64,000 nucleotides of DNA from Chionoecetes opilio. Lineage: Eukaryota; Arthropoda; Malacostraca; Decapoda; Majidae. The notes below the pieces were generated by a model that was not told where the DNA came from, searched no databases, and saw only the letters and a list, made by a program, of their open reading frames with translations. Where the stretch lies: NCBI GenBank assembly GCA_016584305.1, contig JACEEZ010018871.1, forward strand, positions 1 through 64,000, read 5' to 3'. The position numbers and the translations under genes are program-made. Positions 30,725-42,917 of the stretch are shown here, in pieces (the first letter of the stretch is position 1; each line of letters begins with the position of its first letter).

Positions 30725-31700
30725 CTACGCATTCCCCGCAAGAGGGGGGACTCCTCGTCCCGTCAGCCTCTTCTCCACTGATAAAGGTCCACAACATCCC
30801 CCCACCTGTCCTCGCTCCGCGGCCGGGGCTGGGGTCAGGGCTGCGCATCCATCTTCATCGTCTTCGCCCGATCGTTTTCTGGCCCACCTGCAGGTCGGGT
30901 AGCGCGACAAGGCGTCTCCGCGAAAATTGGTGTCCCCTTTCAGGTTTTGAGCGGAAGGGTGAACATTAGCGTTTTTTCCCTTTTTTGGGTTTGAGGATGG
31001 GGGGTTGGCTATGTCCTTTAGTTCCTTGTCTCCGAAAACCCTTGTAAGGGCCCCCCTTGGGGTCTGTGACGGGCTGGGGTTTTTTTTGCAACCAGGAGGA
31101 AAGGCGTGCCTTTTTAGGCCCCAGGCGAGGGGAAAACGTTTCCCCCCTCGGGGGTACTGTATTTCCTCTCGGCCGCTGTGAAGATGTCGGCTGCCACAGA
31201 GCACAATTTTCCCAAACCGAAAGGGAAATCAAGCGGCGCTTCCCGAGACACACTCGCTACGCTGCAGGAAAAAGGAAGGCCAATCCCCCTGGCACTGTAG
31301 CAGTGAGGCTGCGAAAGGGCGCGACACCATGAAGCGCGCCCTCGGCCGCCAATCCCCCAAATATGTCTTTGGCGGAGGTGAAGAGGCTCCAACTGCTTTG
31401 TCCCAGTAACTGCCTTCCCACCGGTTTCTTGAGTAGCTCCCTAAGGGCTCCTGCCGGGGGACCCCCGGAAGGGGCGCCCTTTGGTTAAACCAGGCCGAAC
31501 CATGACCGCGGTCATCAGGGGGGGCGGGGCTGGCATCTTGAAGTGGGTTAGCTGTTGGACGGGGGTCGGGCTTGGCGGGTCCCCTTCCCCCAGGGGTCCG
31601 GAAAAGGTGACGCTCCCCCTGCAAAGGGGAACTTGTCGGTCCGGGGTGATACCCGCTCTCCTGCACCTCTGGGAAAATTGTATTTTGGGCCAAAGGCTGG
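30725..31700 (-). pseudogene. Ty3/gypsy RNase H region of pol
   Basis: Minus-strand pieces in order: KPVG, CECVSG-like, RKYSTPEG (as YSTPEGG), AWGLKRHAF, LTRVFGDKELKDIANP, GDTNFRGDALSRYPT. LTRVFGDKELKDI and ADALSRYP-like text are typical of the RNase H domain at the end of Ty3/gypsy reverse transcriptase. Integrase follows at 30330-27396 on the same strand, giving the normal pol order. Frames break at almost every homopolymer. The reverse-transcriptase palm expected upstream (31.7-33 kb) is not recognisable. Confidence 0.75.
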
Positions 31701-33300
31701 TACGCTGCTGTCGGGAGTGAGGTCGTCCACGCACTTGATTTCCCGGGACGTCGGTGAGGGTTGTCGTCAAAACGCTTTGTAAAACGCGCCCTGCGAAGCG
31801 CAGTGGCCCAGGGGGTGCGGGGGTACGGTAGCGCCCCCGGGGGGTGTAAATTTTGTGAGCTTGCCTCTCCTCTCGAGGGGGCCGGGTTTGGACCCGATAT
31901 GCGTCCGCTACGGTCTTAAATTATTTTTGGGCCCCACGCTAGAGCGAATCGAAGGGCGGGTCCTGGTGTGGTGTGTCTCTCTGAGGCTCGCAGGGTTTAA
32001 CCCTTTAAAGTCGACCGGCGACGGGGGGGTTCCGCCTTTTTTGGGACTACCACCTTCTGGAGCACCTTCGGTGGCTCGCCTGCGGGGCCCGCCTCGATGA
32101 TGCCCTTTTAACATCGGTCCAGCTGTCGTCGTACCCCGTCAAAGAAGGGAGCGGGACTAGGGGAGTGGACTGCGTGGGGGGTGGTCGGGCGTAGGTGGAG
32201 GGTAGGCGACCGCCATCTTGGTAGCGGCGTGCGTCCCCCATGGGAAAAAACAGTGCGCCCGAATGCTCCAAGAAAACCTTTCTCGAGGCATCGACGTTTC
32301 CCCTACCAAATTCTTGAGGTGGGGGATTCCGGGCGACGTGTGTCTTGTGGGGGTTTGATGCTCCACAGCACAACCACCTGGTGGGTGAAAGGGGACGGGG
32401 GAAGGTGTGATGGCCCCGGGGAAGGGCCTTTCATGCCTTTAGCGTAGAGAGTTGCTGCACGCCTTCGGCTTTTAGTGCCTTTGTGGTGGGGAAGTCCCCA
32501 TGGAACCGACAGGTGATGGGTTCCCGGGGGCCATGCGCCCCCCCGGGAACGTGGGTGACTGCCGTGGGGGAGCCTGGACTGACGTTGGGGTATCCGAGGT
32601 CCCCCAACAGTAGGCGCCCCCACAGAACTTGCGCCCCGTGTCCGCCACTGCTGTGTAGGGGGCACGGGCGCGAGGGCGTGAGCACTGATCACCACGGGGA
32701 GCGACGCCCCCCATTCCACTCCTCCAACATCCTGCACCGGAGGTAGGGGTGAAGTTTTTGAATGATGGGCGGGCGGACAAGCGCCGCCCTGGGGGGTGAC
32801 AACGGCTGTCGTGCAAACGCTCTGCACTGACGCCCACCTGTACCTCAATTTTCCCCCAGTGGGCCAACCCCTGCGTCCCCGCCGGAACTCCCCCCTTGGC
32901 GGGTTTTTTTCCTTTTTCGCTAAAACCGGCGCGGGGGGGCCCCCCTGCCGCCACCTCGTGGGGTGAGCCATGACGGGCGGGTAGGTGTCACCGACCCCCA
33001 CACGGGTAGTAGCTCGAAGGTTGGTCACTCGCCTTTTTTTCCCCGGCCTCAAAAATTTCACCCACGCGAGCTATTTCCCCCCCCCCGAATGACTCGAGCG
33101 TGGGGAAACAACGCAACACCCCCGCTTTCATGTTGCGATACGTACCCCCCCATTTTCTTTCTGAGCATGTACTCCTTAAGGGGCACGGGACTCAGGGGCC
33201 CCCTAAAGCCGCCTCATTCGCTTTGGCGCGGCAATGGGAGATATACCCCCACACACTGTCACTCGATCCTGTGCTAGAAGGGAAAATTCCTGAAGAATCC
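31701..33300. other. Unassigned, GC-rich, garbled
   Basis: Expected position of the gypsy reverse-transcriptase palm on the minus strand. No YxDD or LPFG motif could be read. Long open frames here come from G/C runs and are not annotated. Confidence 0.4.
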
Positions 33301-33399
33301 CCTGGGGAGAAAATTAATGAAATTTCAATGACATAAAGGAAAAAAATAAAGGGGATCAAATGTCTCCAACTGGATGTTTGCAAAACAGCTGGATGGTCA

Positions 33400-34809
33400 A
33401 AAAGGAGTGAGTTTTGTCCCGTACTCGTGTTTGTTAGGTATGTTTTCTTGTGTGATATCAAGGGAAAATTTTTTGTACACCCTTGAGACCCAAACCCCAA
33501 CAGCTAAATGTGTGGAAAAACATCTTCTGTCTTCAAAGCTAACAGGGTCCCCTGGGGAAAAATTTTTGTTGAGTCCCGTACAGAGGGGGGTCCCGGATGC
33601 GGGATCAAAATCAGGGTTCCAGAAGCGTGCAAGGAAAATAGCTCCAAAAGTGGGGTTCATGTATTTCCTCGTTTTGCACTGGCGTCGAAAACCCTCCCTG
33701 TGAACTTTGCAAGATCCGGAGGCAGTGGGCAAATTGCGTAAAATTTGTAAAAGTGGAGCCTTAAAAATCTCGCCTTTTCCAGAACCCTTTTTAGAGACAT
33801 GGATTCGGAGCATGAAACTCTCCCTTTTTCTCCCAAAAAGCGCTGGCTTTCCAAAGGGGGAAAGTTGTGAATCGGTTTTTTGAACTTCGGGGGGGGCTTA
33901 ATTGTTCCTGGAAATCAAGGGAAAAATGATCTTTGGTCACTTCAAAGAGGTTTTGTGGGGGCCACTCTTGCATATTTTTGCAATATATTTGAGCAGCTAA
34001 AAAGGTTTTAAAACTGAAGCAACAGGGCAAGGAAAGAAATGGTTTTCACCTGATGGATTGTCTTCGTGGATTTCTTGCCAAGCTCCAGAATTGGCAAAGG
34101 AAAGTCGGTGCCGGGAATGTTGCCATGTTTGAAAACCTTTCAGCTGTCCTTGACGAGAATGAAGAAGATAGTCTGCTTGACCCATTACTTAAAACTGAAA
34201 TCACTCAGCATCTGAGATCCTTGGAAAGTGAACTTAATAGGTACTTCCCAGAATTCGAGGAGGATGAAGGGAAGTTGGTAATGAATCCATTCTCTGGCAC
34301 TCTTGATATTACTACCATTCCAGTTTTTTCAGGAGGGAATTCCTTGTCTAAAAACAGATTCGCTCCCAAATATCTCAAATGAAAAAAAAATCTCGAATGT
34401 ATTCTGGTGTTCAATGCATAGTCATATCAAAAGTCAGTGAGATTGCATTTCGTACTTTTGGGGCCTTTTTTTAAAATACCTATTTATTTTGACCCTTTGG
34501 TTTTTCTCCACCCCTTCTACAAATAAAAGAAAAAGACCCGGAAGGGATTGGATTGGACCCCGACAGAATGGGGCATTGTCAGTGACACAACCTCGGATTC
34601 TAAACTGAAAAAAAGGGAAACAATATCAGCCTTCCCACTGCTGTGTGAAAAAAATTGCGAGATTAATTAAACTTTTTCCCAACCAGATTAAAATTTTCTG
34701 GTCCGCAAAGTTTTTTGTGGGAAGTGATGTAATTTAAGCATATCACAAAAATCTATCATATAAAGATAATTGACTGTAAATTTTGTAAAAACCCAAGGCT
34801 CTTAATCAA

Positions 34810-34846
<37 letters not shown>

Positions 34847-34946
34847 TTTGGCGGGGTGGGTTTTTGGAAAAAAGTGGGGGAGCCACACGAATTTTGGAGT
34901 TCATGCAGGGGGGAATGGATAAAAAAGGTTTGAAAACCCACGGACT
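33400..34946 (+). pseudogene. hAT transposase (ZBED/FAM200-like), second family
   Basis: Forward pieces: SRENFLYTLETQTPTAK, GSKSGFQKRARKIAPK (the GSKSGF motif follows the catalytic region), then further on MDCLRGFLAKLQNWQRKVGA, FENLSAVLDENEEDSLLDPL and LNRYFPEFEEDEGKLVMNPF. The last 110 codons (34053-34382) are intact. Similar segments exist in the 11.2-12.9 kb transposase (for example GSQSGFKTRI, LELWETKVRKGNFDMFETLA), but identity is low, so it is a different family. A terminus GGTTTGAAAACCCACGG at about 34925-34946 resembles a hAT end. The C-terminal dimerisation segment is missing. Confidence 0.75.
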
Positions 34947-36535
34947 CAGTCCGGCAAATTTCTAAAGCTGGGGATGTGACATAGGGCACAAAGGGACACA
35001 GTGGCTCCCCCCTTTAAAATTTTTTTGCAGTCCCTGGTCGCAGCATTTTGTGATGGCAGCACCATCCAGGATGTTGCCCTGTACTCGGGGGGTGGGAGAC
35101 CCTCTTTCACTGGAACAAGGGTTTAAAAGGCAGGGCATCAATAAAGATTTGGTTCCAGTTCTCGGGCCCACCCATCTGAGACAGAGATGGGGGAAACGGG
35201 CCTTTTTTTTTTCGGGTGAAAAAAAATCGTCCAAATCACCATGGCGTATCGGGGGCCAATTTACAGCCGGGAGAAGAGCGAACAGTCTTTCTTCGGGGAA
35301 ATGCACTGTAGCTTTTTTCCTTTTATTTCTCTCTGACGGGTGGCGGCGGGAAAAGAGGGAGGTTTTTCCGCTTGAGGGGATCTGTGATACCACTGTCGGG
35401 TTTCACACCTCTTTTTTTCAACAATGTCTCAACTGCTCGAGTAAAAATTTTTCTCCATTTGCCGCACGGGGTTCTGCCACACTGGGGTCCACAACGTCTT
35501 GCGTTCGGGACAAGGAGATAAACTGCTGTATTCCGGAAGGGGTTTCCCCCCATCCCCTTTCCAGGCTCGGCCCCAGTGATCGCCATTTTGGGGAAAAAAT
35601 CCCCTCTTGCATTTCTCTGCGGGTCATGATGATGTCCATCTTTGCCCCCTGCCTCTTCTCGGTTGATCCCTCAAATTCCCTTAATTAAACGAGCCATCCG
35701 GGCCCAGATACCATCCAGCGACGAAAAAGCTGCGGGGTTTCTCCGTCAGGCCAACCCACCCCCGTCCCCCTTTCAGGGAAGCATTGTTCTGCTCAGGGGC
35801 CTGGTCAATAGAAAACGGGCAGGGGAATGACCGCTTTGACTTTTAAACAAACAAAGTCCCCTTCAAAAAACTCACCATAGTCATCGGGAGGGGAGCGCTT
35901 CAGTGACCCCATGTCTGTAGGTGGATCGGCACCCCTTCGAGTATTGTGTTTTGGTCCAGGCAAAAACCCAAAGGGCCGTTTCTTAGAACAGGGGCATCTA
36001 TGTAGGCGGGAAGCCCGGCCTCACGTTAATCGTCTAAAGATACCACCAGCCACCCTCCCTGCAGGATGAAGTACAAAAGGGGAAATTTGAGGAAAATGCA
36101 ATGGGGCCCTTTGGGCATAAACACCAGCTTCAAATGGCCCCTTTTCCTTTGAAATTTTCCCAAGGGTTTTCCTGGATTTACCCCTGTAGGCACCTCCCTG
36201 AAGTAGATACGGGCTATGGCTGTGATTTGGGTGACCCGTTTGTGCGTGTCACGTGGGATGTTTTTAGAAACGAATCTGCGGGTTCCACTGGTGGGAAACC
36301 CCGGGCCTAAAAACGGGGTGTCCTGTCCAGCCCCCTCCCCTCCAGAAGATTCCAAGGCCCTTTGGGGGGACCCCACCCTCGATGTGTAGGCCCCAAAACC
36401 TCATACAAAATCGATCCTCCCCCAAAACTTGAAGGCCCCTCCTTTGGACCCTGTTTCCCAAGGGGCGGGGCTGGTTTCCCAAATGTGAGGACAGGGATCT
36501 GGCCAGGGTTCGGAATCAACTGTGTCTTCATGATT
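34947..36535 (-). pseudogene. Possible DIRS-like reverse transcriptase
   Basis: Minus-strand piece 36376-36026 reads YFREVPTGVNPGK...LVFMPKGPHC...LQGGWLVVSLDD. This matches in order the DIRS/Ngaro-type palm pattern (AYF.VPI.P.S, F.CMPFG, Y.DD). Further fragments down to about 35000 (LPAVNWPPIRHGDLDD and others) could be its RNase H part. Homopolymer noise prevents confirmation. The catalytic Y-x-DD reads as VSLDD. Confidence 0.4.
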
Positions 36536-39500
36536 TTCCTCGAGTGGGGGTTTCAGGAAAACGGTTTTTCCCCCTGTCGGGAAAAAGGGGGGTAGAAAGG
36601 GGACGTGAGAGCCACATTAATGTCTTCGGGTTGGTTTGTGCGCTTGCTGGTTTCCCAGGGTTTTGCAGCCCGGAGATAAATCTCAACCCTTTCCTTTCAG
36701 GATGTCAAAAGTCCCCCAAACCGGCTTAAAGGTTGCTCCAGCCAGCTGAAAAACCCACCAATAAACCATAATTTTTTTAAAACATGTAAATGTTGAAACA
36801 TGGGGGAAATTTTTGTGCTTGTTTTTTAAAATAAAACTGGGAAATTTTTAAATGTAATGTAAAACCTCCCGGAAGTTCCTTCCCGAAAGGCTTGAGGTAT
36901 GGGTGACAGCCCCTGCTCGTTTGGACCTTTTTTTTTTGGCCCCGGAGGTGGTTTGCCTTGGAAGACCCAACAGGAGGTACATTGGTGTTTGGTCCGGGGA
37001 GAATGCTGACATCTTCTTGGGACCAGCAGCATCAGATGGGGTGGGGGGCAACAGCCCGGGAAGCTCCCCCTAAGTCCGTTTTTCCCCGGGGGTTTTTGGG
37101 AACAGCCAAGGAAAATTTTCCCGTTCCATTGGAGGGGGTCGTGCGCACTTTGGGTTTAGCTAGGGGGGGTGGTCAATGTTATCCAAAGGGAAACGTCGTG
37201 AAAGACCTCCTTTTAGCTCAGGAGGACAAACTTCCCTTTTTCCATCTTTTAATTTTAAAGGGAAAATCTTGTCGCCCCGCTCAGTTAGATGGCCGACCCG
37301 TTCATTTGGGAAAAACTCAGTTTCCCAAAACATACAAAGGTTTTCCCCCCAGTTCACGTTGCGAGCTTTTTTCGTGTGACCATCACAACCCCAAATAGAT
37401 GGGGAGAAGGTTTTTACCTTCCTTGGTTGTGCCCCCCCCCTTGGGGAACAAAAGGGGCCTGGTATTCTCCCCCACGTCGTACCATTTCTGTTGGACACAG
37501 TACTGGGAAATCGTGAGCACTGGGGGGCATTGGTTTAAGGAGGCCGGGCTGTGCCTTTAGGGTTTTTTGGGCCCGTCAAAAAACCAAAAAGCAAAATAAC
37601 GCAACAGAGAAAACTGGGAAAAAATTTTTCCTGGCTGTTGGGTTCAAAGGAACCAAACCAAACCCGGTTTTTTTCTTGAACATGTCTCTCCCCTATGTTC
37701 GCACCCCGGCCCAAAATGAACAGCATCACCCGCCCCATGCTCACATGTTTCCCAGTGGGTTTTTCCCAAAAATCTTGTGTGAAAAGAGGACTACATCTCG
37801 GCCTTCCTTTTGGCTTCCATGTCTGGGAAAGTAGGCCATAAATTCTTTTTTAGGTTTAGTTTGGGGTGGACGCCCTCCCCGCAAGTCAAACTCCAAAATT
37901 GGTTCTAAAACCTTGTTTGTCCCGAAACCGACCAGGGCGCTGAGTTTTTTAAAATGGGGCAAATAGGGGTGGGCCTGCGGGGTATCCCTTTAATATAAGA
38001 TACCAGCCCCCAGCAAATGCAAGGGCCCGATTTATTTTGTCCCAACCCAAACCCTTTATATGTTTTTTTTTTCTATCTCTGTTTTTACAAAAAAAGAGCA
38101 AAAAAAGGCAAATTGGGGAACCCGGGGGTTTTTGGGGGAATCAAAGGGCTCCCGCACTCAGTTTTGGGGCCAAAAGGGGAAATTTTTCCTGCCCTTTCCC
38201 TTGCAAACCTTTTTGACCCCCTTTAATCAAGCCCAAAGTTGATGTTTTCAAATCCCAAAGAAATCCCCCCTTGGGGCAGGGTTTTTTCAAAGAAGAAACC
38301 TGTTTTTTGGGGGAAAACACTTTTTTACCCCGCAATCTTGCGGGTGAAAATTCTTTGAAACTATCAGCAGAGTCCTCAGCAGCATCTTTTGGGGAAATTT
38401 TTTACCCCTTTTTCTGCACGCTGTAGGGTTTTTTTCTGTTGTAGAGGAAAACCTACAAAAAGGGTCGTGCCCCCTTGGCCTTGGGGCCGCTGTATGTTTC
38501 TTCAATGCCATTCCATCCCTTTAAGCCTTTTAAAGAAAGGTTGATGGTGGGGGAAAAACCAATCCTGTCAAAAACCCACAAAAAACTCACAATTTAAATT
38601 TTCTTTTACCCCCTCCCCTGTGTGGGCCCCTTTTAATCGGCCCGGACAGTGAAGCACCCTCTGACGTGGGCCCTTCCCGACAAAGAACGCACTTGCTCCA
38701 GTCCCGTTTCTAGGAAACCCGTGTTGGAATGTCCCCCGGGGGTAGGGGAAACCCCACCTTTTAACTTTTGGCCCCCTTTTCCAAAACCTGAAAGCAGAAG
38801 AAATGGTCCAAAAAAATTTTGAAATTGGTTTTTTTACCGGAGTCCTATTTTTAAATGAACCTTTAAGTCTAAAAAAAAACCTGCATTCCTGAATTTCCAA
38901 AAAAGGGCCTAATTAAAAAGCCCTATGTGGGGCCCTTTTGGGGTCCAAAAATATTAAAAAAAGTATTTTTTTTTCTAATTAAACTTTTTTGAATAAAAAC
39001 CCCATCTATTGACCCAAAACAATTACCCAAAAAGCCACTAGAGTAGAAAAAACTAGAAAGAGAAAAAAAAAAAAGAGGAAAAAACCCAAAAAAAGTGCAC
39101 GGGGCACCATTGGTATGGCGGGGAACAACATTCCCGGGAAGGTATTTTGGGAGCCATTTTGTAAAAAGGGAGGCCCCCCGCTCATGGAATAAAATTTTGG
39201 AATTGGCCCCCATAAACCCCCAAAAACTTCCCCAAACAAACCCTTTTTTTAAATTTTCTGCCCAAATTTTTATGCTTGTTTTTAAACCCAAACCCCCCCC
39301 CAAAATTTTTTCCAAATTTTTTCACCCCATCTGCATTAAATACCCCCCCAGGGGACCCGGAGTGAGGGATCTTGTTGTAGAATGTTTTTTGGTGATTTCC
39401 CAAGCAGAAAAAGGGAAAAAGGGAAAAAGAAGAAAAGAAAATGTTTGAGGGGCGCGCACGAGCGTTTAAAAACACAAAAAAAAAATTAAAAAATTAATAA

Positions 39501-41250
39501 AAAAATGTTGGTTTAAAGGGAATTTTTCTTGTTGGGGGACAAATAGTTTCTTTTTCATGACGTAAGTCCTGATGTTATAACCCAAACCCCTATTCTAAAC
39601 CCCATTCTACCCTAACTGATTTCTGGGACTACCCTGTAAATAAAAAGTTGACACATCTTTATGAAGTTTTTGATCTAATTTAAATTATTATCTAAAAATA
39701 AAAACATTTTTGTTTAGATGAAAAGGCATTAAAAAAGAAAAGTCCTGGAAAAGAAAGATTGTTTGTTATTTTGGAGGGGGGCCCTGGCTGTGTTTCCCGC
39801 CCCAAATTTTTTGTCCCGTCAAGGTGTCGGAAGGGAAAACGACGTACAAGGGCTTTTGCAAAATTTTAAACCTTTTTTTTCCAAATGACAACAAAGTCGT
39901 CAAAGTGAGAACTGGTTTTGGGGGGGGATGCAAACGGCCGTCCCCCACCATATCCAAGCTTACCAATAACAGGACTTCAAGGGGGAATGGTGGAGGAAAA
40001 AGCCGGAAAGTCCCAAAAAAAGGACCGTCAAAGATTGTTTTACCGCGGCAAGCAGGTGGGGAAAACTTTAAAGGGGAAAATTGGGGGTACCACGTGTAAA
40101 TGGGGAAAAATAAAGGGGAAAGGGGTTTTTGGGAAAATCGGTCAAACAGGGGTAAAAGGGGCGAGGACCTGGTGGGGGGCATTGGGCTTATATTAGATGA
40201 CCCCGTTTTTGATTAAGTTAAAAATTTTATTAAACCTTTTACGGGGTTTAATGGTCCAGAAAAACGAGTGTGAAAGTAATGGGAAAAAGAGTGCAAACCA
40301 AACAAAAAAATCCCCTAGGGTAGGGTTTTGTTTTTTAGGGGGTTTGGTTTTTGAAAAAAGTTAGTTAAATGGTTTGATTTTGGGTTTTTTTTTTGTGCCT
40401 TTACAATTGGGGGTGGGGTTTTTTTTCCCGTTCCCCAAAAGTCCAAAAAAAATGTATTTTTTAGAAAATTTTTTCCCCTCACTTCGGGAAATTTCAAAAA
40501 AACACTTGGGTTTTAAAGGGTTTTTTCAGGTTTAAAACTTCTGAATTTTGGGAAAAAAAATTCCCAAAAATTAGAAGGGCCCCAAAAAGGGGAAAAAAAA
40601 TTAACCCCCAAGGGCCTTTTTAAATTTTGGCCAAGTTTTAAAAACCTTAAAAATTTTTAAATTTTTTAATAAATAAAAATTTTATTTTCCAAACGCCAAA
40701 TCCTAGGGTCGCCCATGGTCCGTTTTTCAAATTTTTATAAAAAAAGTACTTTCCAAAAAAGGAAAATAAAACCCTTTTAAAAATTTTGGCCCCCAGAAAA
40801 AAAAAAGGGCCATGTCTCAAGAAACCAAAAAGGGAAGTGAAAAAGGAATTTTACGAAAACAGTGTGCCCTGCCCCGCATTCCCCCACTCTTATTTGGGCC
40901 GTTCCCGTCCCCCCCCTGCTGGGGGGGGTTTTTTTAAAACCCACCCGAACCTTACCAACCCCCCTAAAAAGGGGGGGTCCGCCCTCCCCGGGCTTTCCCC
41001 ACGGGGTTACTAAAAATAAACCTTCCCTTAAAAAAGTAATCATCCGACCCCTTTTTTCTTTGCATAATTATGTTTTTAAAGTTCATTCAAAATACCTAAA
41101 ACCACAAAAAAAATTAATTTCCAAAATTTTCCAAAGCCCTTTTTTACCAAAAAAATAATTTTGAAAAAGGGGCCCGGGAAAAAAAACAGCCCCATTCCAG
41201 CCGTGGCGCGAAACTTGCTGGGGACGTCACAAGGGGTTTAAACCTCCCAG
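36536..41250. other. No gene recognised in garbled DNA
   Basis: Many short open frames on both strands, none with motifs I recognise. AT-rich homopolymer mosaic from about 38.8 kb. The block near 39360-39400 (GTGAGGGATCTTGTTGTAGA) resembles the complement of 20140-20200. Confidence 0.4.
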
Positions 41251-41257
41251 GCCAGCC

Positions 41258-41750
41258 CTATACAAAAACATGGAACTCAGAAAAAATATAAATACTTGAA
41301 AAAATTTTGGGGGTTTCTGTATATTTTTTGCGATATGGAAAATAACCCTTTCATCCTGTATGGGGTGCAGAAGAAAGCTGTGCCTTTCCCGAGGGGCCCT
41401 TTGCACCCATTTAAAACCAAAACGGCGACGATATATGTGTGCAGGACGGGGGAAAAAGGGGGGAGGGGGGGTAGTTTGCCCGGGGGGTTTTGCTCCGACT
41501 CGGGGGGACAATCTGACACACCGCCCTTATTCCCCCCGCTCCCCCCCGTTCCACCGTCTGCACAAAATATATCGGCCGTATAGGGTTTTAAATGGGTTTT
41601 AAAAATTCCCCGGGGAAAAGGGACAGCTTTCTTGTGGGTCCCAACCCGGGTGCAAGTATAGGGCCCTATCGCACAAAAAATATATCAGAAACCCCCCAAA
41701 AAACTTCAAATACTATTTTTTTCTGAGTTTGTATTTTTAAAAGGGGTGGT
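41258..41750. repeat. Foldback / inverted-repeat element
   Basis: Imperfect inverted arms of about 80 bases: ACTCAGAAAAAATATAAATA...GGGGTTTCTGTATATTTTTT (41275-41335) and its counterpart AAAAAATATATCAGAAACCC...TTTTTTTCTGAGTTTG (41669-41735). About 330 bases lie between them. Confidence 0.65.
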
Positions 41751-42917
41751 TGGGAAACTTAAACCCTTTTGATTTTTCCCCCAGCCCTGGGCCGTCGTTT
41801 TGCCCCGGTCGCGGTTGTGTTTTGAAGGGGCTCGGGGGAAATTTCCCGGTTTTGAATGCGGATCATTTTTAAAAAAGGGGGGCTGGATGCAAAAAGTGAC
41901 AACATATTTTTGAAAATACTCGATAAAGGGGTATATTTTGGGCTTTCATTAAATCAGGAAAAGATTTAAAAGGTCTGGCGATTACTTTAAGGGGAGGGTT
42001 TTTTAAACTCAGAAAGGGGGGGGTGGGGTTTTAGGCCCCATTAGAAAAAACTATGTCATTTTTTTAATATGTAAAAATACTTGTTTTTAAGGGTTTTTCC
42101 GAATTTTATTAATAAATTAAACCCCCCGGCTACCCCGAGGGAAAAAGTAATATAGAAAAAAGTTTGTGATAACTGAGGAGCGACGCGAAAAACTGTCGTC
42201 CTTTTCACCAAAACAGGTGGGAGTGACTATATTGGGTTTAAAAATTTTAGGGGGGAAAATTGAGTTTAATGGCAGCCTAAATTTCCCAAAAACTTTAAAT
42301 ATTTATTTCTTGGCAAAATATGGGGTTTCCCACTATAGCGGCGGTCTACCGGGGCCCTTTTTCAATACGGGGGCGGTTACATTTCCCTTAAATCTACTTT
42401 TCCCCTCTAAAGATTACCAAATTCAGGCCCGGAACTTACTATTGATATATAAAATTGTCTATTATACAGTAAGTATGTATTATAGAAAAACAAAACAAAC
42501 AAACAAAAGTGTTTTTTTTTTTCCTTGCATAAATTACCAAAATCGATGAAAGGCCTGCTTCTTGTGGGGGGTCCAGAAGATTGTTTTCACTTGTAAACGT
42601 AACTGCTGTTTTTTCTGTCAAGTTGACCCTTCTGTAGAATTCTTTCACAGCATTGTAGAGGGTTAAGTGTGTCAGACTGAATTGTTCTCTGCTTGAATTT
42701 TAGGAGGAAACTGAGACGTTACTTCGTTTATCCCCATTTTATAAAGTTGTGTAGGGTCCTGGTACTCGGGTCAGGTGTGGTCTTGTCTGACTGGACATTA
42801 CAGCTATGTGGTAGTCAGGTCAGGTGGGATCTTGGTAGACCGCACATTAGGGTACCGTAGATTGCAGACCCCGATGTAGACCGCACACTATAGTAGCACT
42901 TGTAACTTACCTAAGTA
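41751..42917. other. No gene; quality boundary
   Basis: Homopolymer noise ends at about 42430. Beyond it the sequence reads normally. GGTCCTGGTACTCGGGTCAGGTG and GTGGTAGTCAGGTCAGGTGG are local direct repeats near 42750-42830. Confidence 0.5.

Larger units (their letters stand above)
30260..42430. other. Low-quality consensus with homopolymer expansion
   Basis: From about 30.26 kb to 42.43 kb runs of 3-8 identical bases dominate (for example GGGGTTTTTTTTGC, AAAATTTTGG, CCCCCCC), with frame changes at many of them. Sequence on both sides is normal. Recognisable transposon proteins inside (gypsy RNase H, hAT, DIRS-like) are garbled at runs but still follow each other in order. The pattern fits a long-read consensus that was not polished. 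Confidence 0.8.

Noticed and set aside
29875..33813. Long frames of 288, 252 and 166 codons
   Set aside because: They lie in homopolymer-inflated sequence and jump between frames of a gypsy pol; the uninterrupted stretches are not the real protein.
36362..41602. Numerous 60-147 codon frames
   Set aside because: Low-quality consensus; Gly/Pro/Lys/Phe-rich text reflects G, C, A and T runs, not proteins.
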